Below, piece by piece: positions 33,272 to 43,219 of a stretch of 64,000 bases of DNA. Under the pieces are notes generated by a model. The model saw only the letters and a program-made list of their open reading frames with translations, made no database searches and had not been told where the DNA came from. A program made the position numbers and the translations under genes. This DNA comes from Pseudobdellovibrionaceae bacterium (GTDB lineage: Bacteria; Bdellovibrionota; Bdellovibrionia; Bdellovibrionales; Bdellovibrionaceae), in contig JAOASS010000016.1 in NCBI GenBank assembly GCA_030158485.1, positions 171,398 to 235,397 of the forward strand, given 5' to 3'. The number at the start of each line of letters is the position of its first letter. Position 1 is the stretch's first letter.

Positions 33272-34189
33272 ATGACAAATGGTGAAGATCTTTCAAAGAC
33301 AACGTATCAGCATATCCCAGTCATGGCTCCAGAAGTTTTGCAGTCGTTTGCAAATTTTGAATCTGTAAAAACACAGAAAGAGCTTCGTTATTTCGATGGA
33401 ACTTTCGGTCGAGGCGGACATTATACTCTTGTTAAAAATTTATTTCCTCGACTGAAGGCCGTTGTGTTTGATCAAGACGTGACCGCTGTCGAATTCGCAC
33501 GCAAAAAATTCCAGACAGAAGTCGAGTCCGAGATGCTTCTGGTCCAACATGCAAATTTTTCACAGTTTTCTTCGGAAAAATGGGGCTTGTTTGATATGAT
33601 GTTATTGGATCTTGGTGTGAGCTCTCCTCAGTTGGACGAAGCGTCCAGGGGGTTCAGCTTTTATCACGACGGTCCACTCGATATGCGTATGAATTCAACT
33701 CAAGAGGTCACGGCACAAATGGTAGTGAATCAGGCGGCTGAACAAGAATTGATTCGAATTTTTCAGATTTACGGTGAAGTGAGAAGTCCGTTTCGTGTTG
33801 TTCGAGCTCTGGTCAATGATCGTAAAACAAATCCTTTTACCACAACAAAACAACTTGCAAGTCTTATTGAAAGAGTTGAAGGCTGGAAGAGAAAAGGTTT
33901 CCATCCGGCTACACTTTTTTTTCAAGGGTTACGGCTTGCTGTCAACCAAGAGCTAGAGTCAGTTGAATCAGCTTTGCCGGAACTAATAAAGGGCTTGAAA
34001 CCTGGTGGTCGTTTGACAGTCCTTACTTTTCACTCATTGGAAGATCGAATCGTAAAAAATATTTTTAAGAATTCGATATGGGGTCGACCTGTTCATAAAA
34101 AAGTTATTATACCGAGTCGGGAAGAAGAGTTTTCAAATCCACGCTCTCGGAGCGCAAAAATGAGAGTTTTTGAAAGAAGTATTGAATAA
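33272..34189 (+). CDS. rsmH: RsmH (MraW): 16S rRNA m4C1402 methyltransferase
   Basis: 305 residues. HIPVMAPEVLQSF, DGTFGRGGHYTLV (SAM site), LLDLGVSSPQLDEASRGFSF, PLDMRM and LTFHSLEDRIVKNIF are all typical. It methylates C1402 of 16S rRNA in the ribosomal P site. It is the first gene of the dcw cluster here, and the usual upstream mraZ is absent. The next gene follows after 43 bases. Confidence 0.96.
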   Translation: MTNGEDLSKTTYQHIPVMAPEVLQSFANFESVKTQKELRYFDGTFGRGGHYTLVKNLFPRLKAVVFDQDVTAVEFARKKFQTEVESEMLLVQHANFSQFSSEKWGLFDMMLLDLGVSSPQLDEASRGFSFYHDGPLDMRMNSTQEVTAQMVVNQAAEQELIRIFQIYGEVRSPFRVVRALVNDRKTNPFTTTKQLASLIERVEGWKRKGFHPATLFFQGLRLAVNQELESVESALPELIKGLKPGGRLTVLTFHSLEDRIVKNIFKNSIWGRPVHKKVIIPSREEEFSNPRSRSAKMRVFERSIE

Positions 34190-34232
34190 TTTGAAGTTTT
34201 AAAAATAAAGACAGAAGTGGGAGAGTTCAAGG

Positions 34233-34532
34233 ATGAGCTCAAATGAGATTAGGATTTTAAAACCAGTAATGAGCGTGACACTCATTATTTTAACATTATT
34301 CGGGGTTGTTTTTCTTCAAATGGAAGAACGAAGGCTGGGTTACAGTTTGTTAAAATTGACTCGGAATTACCGAAAAGTTTTAGAAAATAAAAAAAATAAT
34401 GAAATTTTGTTGGCTCAAGCTACGCGGCCTCAATGGGTTGAAAAAATGGCAGCAAGTCGTTTTACTTTAAAAAAAGCAGAAGCAAATCAGATCATTCTTT
34501 TGTCTCATCCATTTGAGGATTCTGAGCCATGA
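34233..34532 (+). CDS. ftsL: FtsL-like division protein
   Basis: 99 residues, one membrane helix (PVMSVTLIILTLFGVVFLQM) followed by a short coiled-coil-like part (YSLLKLTRNYRKVLENKKNN) and RFTLKKAEANQIILL, the usual shape of FtsL. Sequence in this family is poorly conserved, so the call rests on size, topology and position between rsmH and ftsI. FtsL joins FtsB and FtsQ to activate septal murein synthesis. The stop overlaps the ftsI start (ATGA, 34529-34532). Confidence 0.82.
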   Translation: MSSNEIRILKPVMSVTLIILTLFGVVFLQMEERRLGYSLLKLTRNYRKVLENKKNNEILLAQATRPQWVEKMAASRFTLKKAEANQIILLSHPFEDSEP

Positions 34533-36487
34533 AAACTCGAATACTCATTATATTTTTAGGTATGTTAGTTTTGGCCTCAACGATTCTTTTAAGAGCAGCA
34601 TGGCTTCAGTTTTTACCAAATGAAAAGCTTAAAAATCTTAAAAATAAACAATTCCAAACTGTGATTACTTTGCCTTCTCGTCGGGGTTCTGTTGTAGATC
34701 AAGATGGACGTGATTTGGCGATGAGCGTGGCTGCATTTTCTCTTTATGCAGATCCTAAAATTATTCAAAACAAAAAACAAATTGCTCGTAAATTAAGTAA
34801 AGAATTAAACCTTTCATTTGATTTTGTTTTTTCAAGAATCAAAGATTCTAACAGACGTTTTTCTTGGATTCAGCGTAGAATAAATCGGTCTAAAATGGAA
34901 AAAATTGAAAGTTGGAAAGTTCGTGGACTTTCTTTCGTAGAAGAGTGGACCCGAGTTTATCCGAACGAAAATCTCATGTCACAAGTATTGGGATTTTTGG
35001 GATCTGAGGGCCAAGGACTGGAAGGAATTGAATTATTTTTTGAGGAAACTTTAAAAGGAAATCAAAAAAAAATTTCCGTTAAAAGAGATGCACGAGGAAG
35101 GCCTCTTGTTTCTGAAGGGCTTCTTTTTACTGAAAATCCAGAAGGTCATGAAATCCAACTCACAATTGATTCTGAGCTTCAGTATCAACTCGAAGCGGAA
35201 TTATCAAAAGCCGTATCAGAATTTCAAGCGGTGGGTGCTGTCGGTGTGATATTGGATGCGAAGACTTCTGCGATCAGAGCTTTAGCAAGTGCGCCTACTT
35301 ATGATGCTAATAAAGCTCATAATACTTCTGCAGAGATCAGAAGAAATCGAAATGTCACTGATTTTTTTGAGCCTGGATCAGTTATTAAGCCGTTTGTTGT
35401 GGCAAAGGGCCTTAAAGATAAAATTCTGCAGCCGAACACAAAGTATTTTTGTGAAAATGGAAAATGGAAAATTGGACAACGCACGATTCGGGAATCTGAT
35501 GCCGAACACTATTTTGGAAGTCTAACGGTTTCGGAAATTTTAGCTTACTCATCTAATATCGGTACGGCAAAAATGGCACTCCAAATGGGAGATCAAAGAG
35601 TTCGTGATGGTTTAAAAGAATTTGGTTTTGGCGAAAAAACAGGTGTCGACTTGCCCGGCGAAGTAAAAGGCATTTTGCATGCCCTTCCGTGGAATGCTCA
35701 TTTGCTTGCAACCAATTCATTTGGCCAAGGAATGGCTGCGACTTCATTACAAGTGGCGACAGCTTATGCCGCATTAGCCAATGGCGGCGTTTTAAGAGCT
35801 CCCTACATCGTTCAAGGAATTCGGAATATTGAAACTGCGGAAACTCAAGAAATTGAACTCAAAAATGGAAAGAGAGTTCTAACAGAATCCGAGGCAGAAG
35901 CAATGCGAATGCTTTTAACAGCGGTCACTCAAAAAGGTGCAACGGGTTTTACAGCTCGAGTCAGTGGATTTCAAGTTGCTGGAAAAACAGGTACAGCCCA
36001 AAAAGCCCATACCAACGGTCGCGGCTATAAACCCGGAGCCTATATTAGTAGTTTCGCGGGCATGATTCCGGCACATAAGCCCGAGTACGTGATTTATATT
36101 GCTATTGATGAGCCTCAAAAAAATTACTATGCAAGCGTCGTTGCTGCACCTGTATTTTCTAGAATTGCAAGTTTCGCCGTTCGTAAAAGTGGCTTAGCTC
36201 CGACGTTGCTAGCTTCAGAAAATTATATGCCTCAACGTCTGCCTGCCGAAAAAGAAAAGTCACAAGACTTAGTTTCTTCAGAAATTTTGTCTCCGATATT
36301 GAATATGGAAAATAAAATTCTACCGGATTTAAAAGATTTAACTTTAAGACAAGTGATTAGAAAAATACAAGGTCACGAAGTCAGGCTTAAAAGAGTCGGT
36401 AGTGGGAAAGTCATTGAGACTTGGCCCCCAGCGGGTCAGGAGATTCAAGCTGATAGTACTTTGATTCTTTACATGAAAGAAGATTAA
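34529..36487 (+). CDS. ftsI: FtsI: septal peptidoglycan transpeptidase with PASTA domain
   Basis: 652 residues. One N-terminal membrane helix, then the dimer domain (RRGSVVDQDGRDLAMSV), and the transpeptidase domain with EPGSVIKPF (SxxK), YSSNIGTAKM (SxN) and AGKTGTAQKAH (KTG). Residues 590-652 form a PASTA domain (ILPDLKDLTLRQVIRKIQ ... ETWPPAGQEI ... LILYM), which is usual in Gram-positive Pbp2x/SpoVD and less usual in Gram-negative FtsI. It crosslinks septal murein together with FtsW. The stop interlocks with the antisense esterase gene. Confidence 0.95.
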   Translation: MKTRILIIFLGMLVLASTILLRAAWLQFLPNEKLKNLKNKQFQTVITLPSRRGSVVDQDGRDLAMSVAAFSLYADPKIIQNKKQIARKLSKELNLSFDFVFSRIKDSNRRFSWIQRRINRSKMEKIESWKVRGLSFVEEWTRVYPNENLMSQVLGFLGSEGQGLEGIELFFEETLKGNQKKISVKRDARGRPLVSEGLLFTENPEGHEIQLTIDSELQYQLEAELSKAVSEFQAVGAVGVILDAKTSAIRALASAPTYDANKAHNTSAEIRRNRNVTDFFEPGSVIKPFVVAKGLKDKILQPNTKYFCENGKWKIGQRTIRESDAEHYFGSLTVSEILAYSSNIGTAKMALQMGDQRVRDGLKEFGFGEKTGVDLPGEVKGILHALPWNAHLLATNSFGQGMAATSLQVATAYAALANGGVLRAPYIVQGIRNIETAETQEIELKNGKRVLTESEAEAMRMLLTAVTQKGATGFTARVSGFQVAGKTGTAQKAHTNGRGYKPGAYISSFAGMIPAHKPEYVIYIAIDEPQKNYYASVVAAPVFSRIASFAVRKSGLAPTLLASENYMPQRLPAEKEKSQDLVSSEILSPILNMENKILPDLKDLTLRQVIRKIQGHEVRLKRVGSGKVIETWPPAGQEIQADSTLILYMKED

Positions 36488-37140
36488 AGTTGATCAAGCC
36501 AGTTTCCCAATTTTTGTAAAACGGTCATCGGAATTTCGTGAACACCTTGAAAAATAACTCGTTCGCCTTTGCAACCCATTTCTGCTAAAAACGAATGGAG
36601 CTTATCAGAGTACTTTATTTTAAGAACAGGATCATTTTGTCCGTGGCTAATAAAGTAGGGAATTGGTTTTTTATTTTTTGAAAATTGGCGCCATTCATCT
36701 TTGTTGATCATTGCTGAAGAAAGTAAAATCATTCCTTTTGGTTGAAGATCTGTTCCTAAATATTGATCAACTGCGCACATGCCACCCTGACTAAATCCAC
36801 CAATAATGACTTGATTGATTGGAATTTTTAAATCAATTAGCATTTGTTGAACCCATTTTCGAGTTTGTGCTAATTCTTCAGGCTTTTCGATACTGATATC
36901 GTGGTCTAGGTTTGGGTTTTGCATTCGGGCCATGTCAATATTCCACCAACCGCGGCCTGTCCAGTGGGGACCTAGAGGAATTGCAACGGGTCCTTCTGGA
37001 AAAATATAATTGAAAGTCTTTTGAGTCGGTATGGCATCAGCTAAGGGTCTAAGGTCCGACGCGTCGGCTCCGTATCCATGAAGCAAAATCACGTATGGAG
37101 CGTTAGGATCGCGAATATCGCTATAAGTTTTGATTTTCAT
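36484..37140 (-). CDS. Phospholipase/carboxylesterase-type alpha/beta hydrolase, inside the dcw cluster
   Basis: 218 residues from the ATG at 37140, chosen for the GAGGTG upstream and because it gives the usual family length. LLHGYGADASDLRPLA is the oxyanion-side motif and GGFSQGGMCAVD the nucleophile elbow (GFSQGG). ISHGQNDPVL and HEIP carry the Asp and His of the triad. These enzymes cleave small esters or acyl groups. It is read against ftsI and murE and splits the cluster, with 36 bases between its start and that of murE. Confidence 0.88.
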   Translation of the reverse strand: MKIKTYSDIRDPNAPYVILLHGYGADASDLRPLADAIPTQKTFNYIFPEGPVAIPLGPHWTGRGWWNIDMARMQNPNLDHDISIEKPEELAQTRKWVQQMLIDLKIPINQVIIGGFSQGGMCAVDQYLGTDLQPKGMILLSSAMINKDEWRQFSKNKKPIPYFISHGQNDPVLKIKYSDKLHSFLAEMGCKGERVIFQGVHEIPMTVLQKLGNWLDQL

Positions 37141-37176
37141 GTTGGCACCTCTGTTGGGTATATCTAAAATCATTCT

Positions 37177-38667
37177 ATGAATTTGCAACAGCTTTTTAGA
37201 TTTTTTTCGTTTTCCTATGATAAGATTGATCCTCTAACAGAAGTTTCAAGTCTTTGCGTAGATTCTAGGCTTGTTATTCCAGGAGCCGTGTTTTTTGCAA
37301 TCCGAGGACATTCTTATGATGGACATGTCGGAATTCCTGAAGCTGTCGAAAAAGGCGCTGTTGCGATTGTTTGCTCTCAGACCCAAAATATTCCACAGAT
37401 ATTTGAGGGTCTTGTTCTTCAGGTTCAAGAAGTTAGAACCATTATGTCAACACTAGCGGCTCGCTATTATGACAATCCGTCACAATCACTATTTTGTGTT
37501 GGAGTAACAGGAACTAACGGTAAGACTTCGATTGCTTATTTAACTGAACATTTACTGAATCAGAATGGGAAAGCAACGGCAGTTGTTGGAACAATCAATC
37601 ATCATTTTAGAGATCAAATTTGGCCGACGGAAATGACGACACCAAATTCAATCGAGCTTCAAAAAAGACTTTCTGAATTTAAAAAAGCTGGAGCAAAAGC
37701 AGTTGTAATGGAAGTTTCATCTCATGCTCTAGATCAGAAGCGTGCTGACCATATTTCATTTGATGTGGGTGTCTTTACAAATTTGACACGAGATCACCTC
37801 GATTACCATAAGACAATGGCAAATTATCACTTTGCTAAGCAACGACTTTTCACTGATCTTTTGTGGAAGACATCGAAAATTTCAAGTTTAGCTGTTATCA
37901 ACACGGACGACGTTTTTGGCCGAATCATGAAAGTTGCAGAGCCCGCTCAGATCCTTTCATATGGCCAAAAGGAAGCTGACTTTCAGTTCAAAGTTCAAAC
38001 TATTAGCTGGGAAGGAACAGAGTTCATTTTGAAAACTCCTGTCGGGCGATTTTTTATGAAGTCACCACTGCTTGGAACTCATAATATTTATAATTCAGTC
38101 GCGGCGATAGCTGTTGGGTTTGCTTCCGGGATTCAACTTGATTTGCTCTGTGATAGTCTTAAAAGTTTTAGGGGAGTCCCTGGCCGATTACAAAAAGTGA
38201 AATCTCAACGTTTAAATATCTATGTGGATTATGCTCATACACCTGATGCCTTAGAAAAGGTTTTGAGCATTTTAAAATCACTCAGGGATCAAGTTTCACC
38301 AACATCTCGAATCTGGTGTGTGTTTGGCTGTGGTGGCGACAGAGACAAAGGAAAACGTAGTTTAATGGCTCGGTGTGCAGGTCTTTTTGCAGATCAAATT
38401 ATAATCACATCGGACAATCCTCGCACGGAAGATCCTGAGCAAATATTAAATGATATTCAATCTGGTTTCGAAAATGCACAAAAAGCGAAAGTGACAAAAG
38501 AAGTGGATCGAAAAAAAGCGATTGAGTTCGCATTGTCCCGAGCTTCTAAAAATGATGTTGTGTTGATTGCCGGCAAAGGTCATGAGGACTATCAAATTGT
38601 GGGTGATAAAAAATTTGATTTTGATGATTATAAAATTGCGACCGATTTTGAAAAAGGAATTTCATGA
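37177..38667 (+). CDS. murE: MurE: UDP-MurNAc-L-Ala-D-Glu ligase, meso-diaminopimelate type
   Basis: 496 residues. SRLVIPGAVFFAIRG, GVTGTNGKTSIAYLTEHLL (ATP loop), TTPNSIELQK, VDYAHTPDALEKVL and TSDNPRTEDPEQI. The DNPR motif is the known mark for meso-diaminopimelate as the added amino acid. It adds the third residue to the murein stem peptide in the cytosol. The stop overlaps the murF start (ATGA, 38664-38667). Confidence 0.96.
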   Translation: MNLQQLFRFFSFSYDKIDPLTEVSSLCVDSRLVIPGAVFFAIRGHSYDGHVGIPEAVEKGAVAIVCSQTQNIPQIFEGLVLQVQEVRTIMSTLAARYYDNPSQSLFCVGVTGTNGKTSIAYLTEHLLNQNGKATAVVGTINHHFRDQIWPTEMTTPNSIELQKRLSEFKKAGAKAVVMEVSSHALDQKRADHISFDVGVFTNLTRDHLDYHKTMANYHFAKQRLFTDLLWKTSKISSLAVINTDDVFGRIMKVAEPAQILSYGQKEADFQFKVQTISWEGTEFILKTPVGRFFMKSPLLGTHNIYNSVAAIAVGFASGIQLDLLCDSLKSFRGVPGRLQKVKSQRLNIYVDYAHTPDALEKVLSILKSLRDQVSPTSRIWCVFGCGGDRDKGKRSLMARCAGLFADQIIITSDNPRTEDPEQILNDIQSGFENAQKAKVTKEVDRKKAIEFALSRASKNDVVLIAGKGHEDYQIVGDKKFDFDDYKIATDFEKGIS

Positions 38668-40085
38668 AAAGTTATGAATTACAGGAGTTAGTCAGCGTAT
38701 TAAATGGTAATGTCTTATCAAAGTTTCAAACAACTTTTAAAGGAGTGGGGACTGACAGTCGAAAAAACTTAACAGGTCAGTTGTTTATTGCCTTGAAGGG
38801 AGAAGCATTTGATGCTCATCAATTCTTAGTTCAAGCTGTGCAATCTGGTGCGACAGCCGTTTTGGTTCAAGAAGTTCCAGCTCATCAAAAAGCAGTCTTA
38901 GATCAAGTCACTGTGATTCAAGTCAAAGATACTTTGAAAGCGCTACAAGATTTAAGTTATTGGGTGCGAAAACAAATGAAAGCTAAAGTATTGGCATTGA
39001 CAGGATCTAATGGAAAAACTTCTACTAAAGAATTTACGGCTCAAATATTATCGGGTTATAAAATTATTTGCTACAATCAAGGATCATTTAATAATCATTG
39101 GGGCGTTCCATTTTCTCTTTTAAGTTTGGACACAGTACACGAAACGGCCATAATTGAAATGGGAATGAATCATCCCGGTGAACTGACGTCGCTTGTTAAA
39201 ATAGCGGATCCAGACGCAGTTGTTTGCACCATGGTTGGCAGGGCTCATATGGAATTCTTTGGAACACAAGAAAAAATTGCAGAAGCTAAACAGGAAATTT
39301 ATTTAGCTTCTCATCCTAAAAGTATCGCAATTTTTAATTTAGATGATCCGTATACAAAAAAAATGTATCAGCAGACATTAAAAACGCAGCCGACAAGACC
39401 TATCCTGACTTTTTCTGAAAAAGAAAAAGCCGATGTCCAGTTAGAATTAACTGAAGCAAATTTTGATGGTTTGAAGGTAAAAGGTTTTATTAAAGGACAT
39501 TCCGGTGACACTTTTATTCCTGTGTTTGGTAAGCACAATATTACAAATTTGTTAGCAGCGACGACTCTTGCTATTGCGGCTGGTTTGACTTCAGAGCAAA
39601 TATGGAAGGGACTTAAAAACTGTAAGTCCCATTGGGGTCGAAATCAAAAAGTGAAGCTTAAGTCGGGTGCCCTGGCACTGTTTGATGCGTACAATTCAAA
39701 TCCAGATAGTATGGAAGCTCTTTTGGATAATATTGAAAGCCTCAAAGTGAAAGGTCGTAAAATCGGAGTTTTTGGACAAATGAAGGAGCTGGGTTCTCAG
39801 TCTCAGTATTTTCATCAACTCATTGGGATTAAGGTCGGCAATGTTAATTTTTCTAAAGTCTTCTTTTACGGAGATGATTTTGAATCTTTCCAAAATGGCA
39901 TTAAAGAGTCGGGGTTTAAAGGTGAAGTATTCATACAAAAAGACTTCACTGATGAACTTGCGAAAAAGTTAAAAGCTTCATTGCAAGCTGATGATTTGGT
40001 TGTTTTTAAAGCTTCTAGAGGACCACGCTTAGAAAGAATGCTGTTAGCATGTGATCCACTTGATTTTAGTTTGGACAAAAGCTGA
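38664..40085 (+). CDS. murF: MurF: UDP-MurNAc-tripeptide D-Ala-D-Ala ligase
   Basis: 473 residues. GVGTDSRKNLTGQLFIALKG, ALTGSNGKTSTKEFTAQIL (ATP loop), NQGSFNNHWGVPFSLL, EMGMNHPGEL, KHNITNLLAATTLA and LFDAYNSNPDSMEA all fit. It adds D-Ala-D-Ala to complete the pentapeptide. The ddl ligase that makes this dipeptide is not in the window. A 104-base AT-rich spacer (40086-40189) precedes mraY and may hold a promoter, although no clear one was seen. Confidence 0.96.
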   Translation: MKSYELQELVSVLNGNVLSKFQTTFKGVGTDSRKNLTGQLFIALKGEAFDAHQFLVQAVQSGATAVLVQEVPAHQKAVLDQVTVIQVKDTLKALQDLSYWVRKQMKAKVLALTGSNGKTSTKEFTAQILSGYKIICYNQGSFNNHWGVPFSLLSLDTVHETAIIEMGMNHPGELTSLVKIADPDAVVCTMVGRAHMEFFGTQEKIAEAKQEIYLASHPKSIAIFNLDDPYTKKMYQQTLKTQPTRPILTFSEKEKADVQLELTEANFDGLKVKGFIKGHSGDTFIPVFGKHNITNLLAATTLAIAAGLTSEQIWKGLKNCKSHWGRNQKVKLKSGALALFDAYNSNPDSMEALLDNIESLKVKGRKIGVFGQMKELGSQSQYFHQLIGIKVGNVNFSKVFFYGDDFESFQNGIKESGFKGEVFIQKDFTDELAKKLKASLQADDLVVFKASRGPRLERMLLACDPLDFSLDKS

Positions 40086-40189
40086 TTTTACTTTTCACCT
40101 TTTTTAGAGATCCCAAAAAATTCAAAAATTACAAGTGATATCAAGTATTTAGAAATAAGTTCTTGCTTCTTTAAAGACCTTCGTGTTAA

Positions 40190-41275
40190 ATGCCATTCAT
40201 GCTTTATCAATGGCTTTATAATCTTGCAGACGAATTTTCGCCTCTTAATGTTTTTCGCTACATCACACTTCGAAGCTTTTTAGCATTCTTCACAACATTT
40301 TTTATTTGTTTGTGGTGGGGGCCTAAATTTATTCAGAAGCTAAAAGAAAAACATTTTGGTCAATCAATCCGTGAAGACGGACCGCAAACTCACAAAGTAA
40401 AAGCGGGAACGCCAACAATGGGTGGCGGGCTTATTTTACTCAGTCTTTTGCTGCCGGTTTTTTTGTGGATTGACCTTGTGAATCCTCTTGTTTGGGGAAC
40501 CCTTGTTGTGACTTGGGGTTTTGGTTTAATCGGATACATAGACGATCATTTAAAAGTCAGTAAAAAAAATCCCAAAGGACTTTCAGGAAAAATTCGCTTA
40601 ATAGGCGAATTTCTTATTTCTGCAGGGATGATTTTTATTTTAATTCGATTTTATAACTTTTCGACAACAGTCTATATTCCTTTCTTTAAAAATATCTTTT
40701 TTGATTTGGGCTACTATTATGTCTTGTTTGGTTCTTTAGTTATTGTGGGAACAGCGAATGCTGTTAATTTGACGGATGGATTAGATGGCTTGGCGATTGT
40801 TCCTGTTATAGTCTCTGCTACGACGTTGGGAATTTTTGCTTATATCGTGGGCCATTATTCGATTGCTCAATACTTACAAATTCCACATATTGCAGGTGTA
40901 GGTGAATTAGCACCTGTTGCGGCTTGCATGGTGGCAGCTGGTCTGGGTTTCCTTTGGTTTAATGCTTATCCTGCGCAAGTTTTTATGGGAGACGTTGGAA
41001 GCCTGTCATTAGGTGGTTTTCTAGGGATGATGGCAGTTTTGACTAAGAACGAATTATTGATGATTCTTCTTGGTGGAATTTTTGTGGTCGAAGCTTTGTC
41101 TGTTATTGGGCAAGTGGCTTCTTTCAAACTCACCGGTAAAAGGATTTTTAAGATGGCTCCGCTCCATCATCATTATGAACTTGGTGGAATGACTGAAACT
41201 AAAATTATTGTACGTTTCTGGATCATTTCTATTTTGCTCGCGGTTCTTTGTTTAGCAACTTTAAAATTAAGATAA
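40190..41275 (+). CDS. mraY: MraY: phospho-MurNAc-pentapeptide transferase
   Basis: 361 residues, about ten membrane segments. [41 protein letters not shown] (catalytic DD), [26 protein letters not shown] and [12 protein letters not shown] are the conserved cytoplasmic motifs. It makes lipid I on undecaprenyl phosphate in the inner membrane. A start at the second Met (40199) is possible. Confidence 0.97.
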   Translation: MPFMLYQWLYNLADEFSPLNVFRYITLRSFLAFFTTFFICLWWGPKFIQKLKEKHFGQSIREDGPQTHKVKAGTPTMGGGLILLSLLLPVFLWIDLVNPLVWGTLVVTWGFGLIGYIDDHLKVSKKNPKGLSGKIRLIGEFLISAGMIFILIRFYNFSTTVYIPFFKNIFFDLGYYYVLFGSLVIVGTANAVNLTDGLDGLAIVPVIVSATTLGIFAYIVGHYSIAQYLQIPHIAGVGELAPVAACMVAAGLGFLWFNAYPAQVFMGDVGSLSLGGFLGMMAVLTKNELLMILLGGIFVVEALSVIGQVASFKLTGKRIFKMAPLHHHYELGGMTETKIIVRFWIISILLAVLCLATLKLR

Positions 41276-41293
41276 TCAAATCGGAGTCATTTT

Positions 41294-42682
41294 ATGTATC
41301 GTGAATTAAGTGAATTAAAAGATAAAAGAATTCTTATTGTGGGTTTGGGAAAGACGGGTGTTTCGCTTTGTCATTTTCTAACTCAGCATCAAGCGCAAGT
41401 GACAGTGACGGACCACAAATCAAAACCAGAACTGTCGACACAGCTGGAATTGGTTGAAAATTTACCTGTGAAATTTGAATTGGGTTCACATTCTCCTAAA
41501 ACATTTTTGCAACAAGATTTGGTGATTCTTTCTCCGGGTGTTTCTTCAAATCTCAAAATCTTTGATTACGCTAGAAGCCAGGGCGTTAAAATAACGGGTG
41601 AATTTGAATTTTCGCAAGCTTTTATCAAAGAGCCAATCATCGGCATAACTGGAACGAACGGAAAAACATCAGTAGCCAAATTAACAGAAGCTTTTTTAAC
41701 GGCTTCTGGTGTTAAGACATGGGTTGGTGGATCAAATGAAAAGCCACTCACTGATTACTTAAGAAGTGAAGAAAAGGCTCAGGTTGTGATTATTGAAGTT
41801 TCTAGTTTTATGCTTGAACATGCGGATCAGTTTAATCCCATGAACGTCGTGTTTACAAATTTGGCAGAAAATCATTTGGATCGTTATCGATCAATGGAAG
41901 AATATGTAAATGCCAAAAGACGTATTTTTAAAAATACTAACCAAGCGACAACTTCAATTTTAAATGCTGATGACAATGCAGTTGTTGAATTAGCTCGAGA
42001 TCCAGCGGTTCAGCGTGGCCGCATCTTTTATTTTTCTCGTAAGCAGGCGCTTGAGCCCCAAATTATGAATATTGGTGGCGCAGTTAACATCGGAACTGAT
42101 ATTAAAGTACGAACAGGTCCCGATATCGAAATGTATTCTATTAAAGATGTTAAAATGCGTGGTCGACATAGTATTGAAAATATTATGGCATCTATTCTAG
42201 TGGCTCGTGAACATGGTGCAAAACATGATGCGATTCAAAGTGTTATCAATACATTTAAAGGTCTTCCCCATAGAATCGAGTACGTTCGTAAAGTTGGTGG
42301 GGTGAATTTCTTTAATGATTCAAAAGGAACAAATGTTCATGCCGTCATGCGATCTTTAGATACTTTTGAAGAAAATGTTATTTTGATTATGGGTGGTAAA
42401 GAAACGAATATTAATTTTGAACCTCTTCGAAATGTAATCAAGCGGAAGGTCAAGACTTTGATCCTGGTTGGTGAAGCGAAAGAAAGAATTAATCGCGAGC
42501 TCGGTGACTTCACAGAATGCTTCTTAATCGGTACGTTTGAAGAGGCTGTTCTGATTGCTTACCAAAAGTCTAGAATTGGGGACACCGTCCTTTTGAGTCC
42601 TGGATGTCCAAGCTTTGACATGTTTGACAGCTACGAAGAGAGAGGTGACTATTTTAAAGAGATTATTCGAAAGTTCCATTAA
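41294..42682 (+). CDS. murD: MurD: UDP-MurNAc-L-Ala D-glutamate ligase
   Basis: 462 residues. LIVGLGKTGVSLCHFL, SPGVSSNL, GITGTNGKTSVAKLTEAFL (ATP loop), NLAENHLDRY, GLPHRIEYVRKVGGVNFFNDSKGTN and LLSPGCPSFDMFDSYEERGDYF are typical. It adds D-Glu, the second stem residue. GGAG precedes the start. It stands after mraY as in the usual order. Confidence 0.96.
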   Translation: MYRELSELKDKRILIVGLGKTGVSLCHFLTQHQAQVTVTDHKSKPELSTQLELVENLPVKFELGSHSPKTFLQQDLVILSPGVSSNLKIFDYARSQGVKITGEFEFSQAFIKEPIIGITGTNGKTSVAKLTEAFLTASGVKTWVGGSNEKPLTDYLRSEEKAQVVIIEVSSFMLEHADQFNPMNVVFTNLAENHLDRYRSMEEYVNAKRRIFKNTNQATTSILNADDNAVVELARDPAVQRGRIFYFSRKQALEPQIMNIGGAVNIGTDIKVRTGPDIEMYSIKDVKMRGRHSIENIMASILVAREHGAKHDAIQSVINTFKGLPHRIEYVRKVGGVNFFNDSKGTNVHAVMRSLDTFEENVILIMGGKETNINFEPLRNVIKRKVKTLILVGEAKERINRELGDFTECFLIGTFEEAVLIAYQKSRIGDTVLLSPGCPSFDMFDSYEERGDYFKEIIRKFH

Positions 42683-42700
42683 TTGAACTGAGGTCTTTTT

Positions 42701-43204
42701 ATGAATAGCAAACAAAGATGTTTTCTTTTGGCGAGCATGGTTTTTTCTATGCTCTTAATTTCTGGCTGTGCATCAGGGCGCAAACAAAAATTTGAGCAGC
42801 GTGAAAAGCTGGCAGCAAGCAGCGGACTCTATTGCGATTTTATTAATGGCGATAAAAACAAAGAAGTCGAGCTTGAGCTGAATGTTATGATGGCTAAAAA
42901 GTGCGATTCCGATAGACCGTTTTCCATTACAAATTATAAAACTCCAGCTGAAGTAACGGGCGTGCTCTACTGTTGTGCCATTAAAAAAAATGATATTCGG
43001 CCTGTCGAAATGAAATCTTCAAATCAGATATTGAGTGAGCCTAAAGCCGAGATTAAATCTGAATCTAAAGCCATACCAGCAAAACCGATTCCTGCTGCGT
43101 CTCCAGCCAAGGTCCAGTCACCAGTCGACAAAAAACCAACTCAGCCTCAGAATAATAAGAGTAATCCCGCGAATGATTTAGAAGAAGAAATCGTACCTCT
43201 TTAA
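42701..43204 (+). CDS. Lipoprotein of unknown function between murD and ftsW
   Basis: 167 residues. The signal sequence ends in LISGCASG, a lipobox with Cys23, so the protein is probably lipid-anchored. The mature part has three more cysteine positions (YCDF, KKCDS, YCCAI) in a compact domain, and a C-terminal Lys/Pro/Ser-rich tail (about residues 110-160) that could reach across the periplasm. No family is recognised. It lies 18 bases after murD and 15 before ftsW on the same strand, so it is almost surely co-transcribed with wall-synthesis genes. Confidence 0.8.
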   Translation: MNSKQRCFLLASMVFSMLLISGCASGRKQKFEQREKLAASSGLYCDFINGDKNKEVELELNVMMAKKCDSDRPFSITNYKTPAEVTGVLYCCAIKKNDIRPVEMKSSNQILSEPKAEIKSESKAIPAKPIPAASPAKVQSPVDKKPTQPQNNKSNPANDLEEEIVPL

Positions 43205-43219
43205 TTAACACTGAGACTC

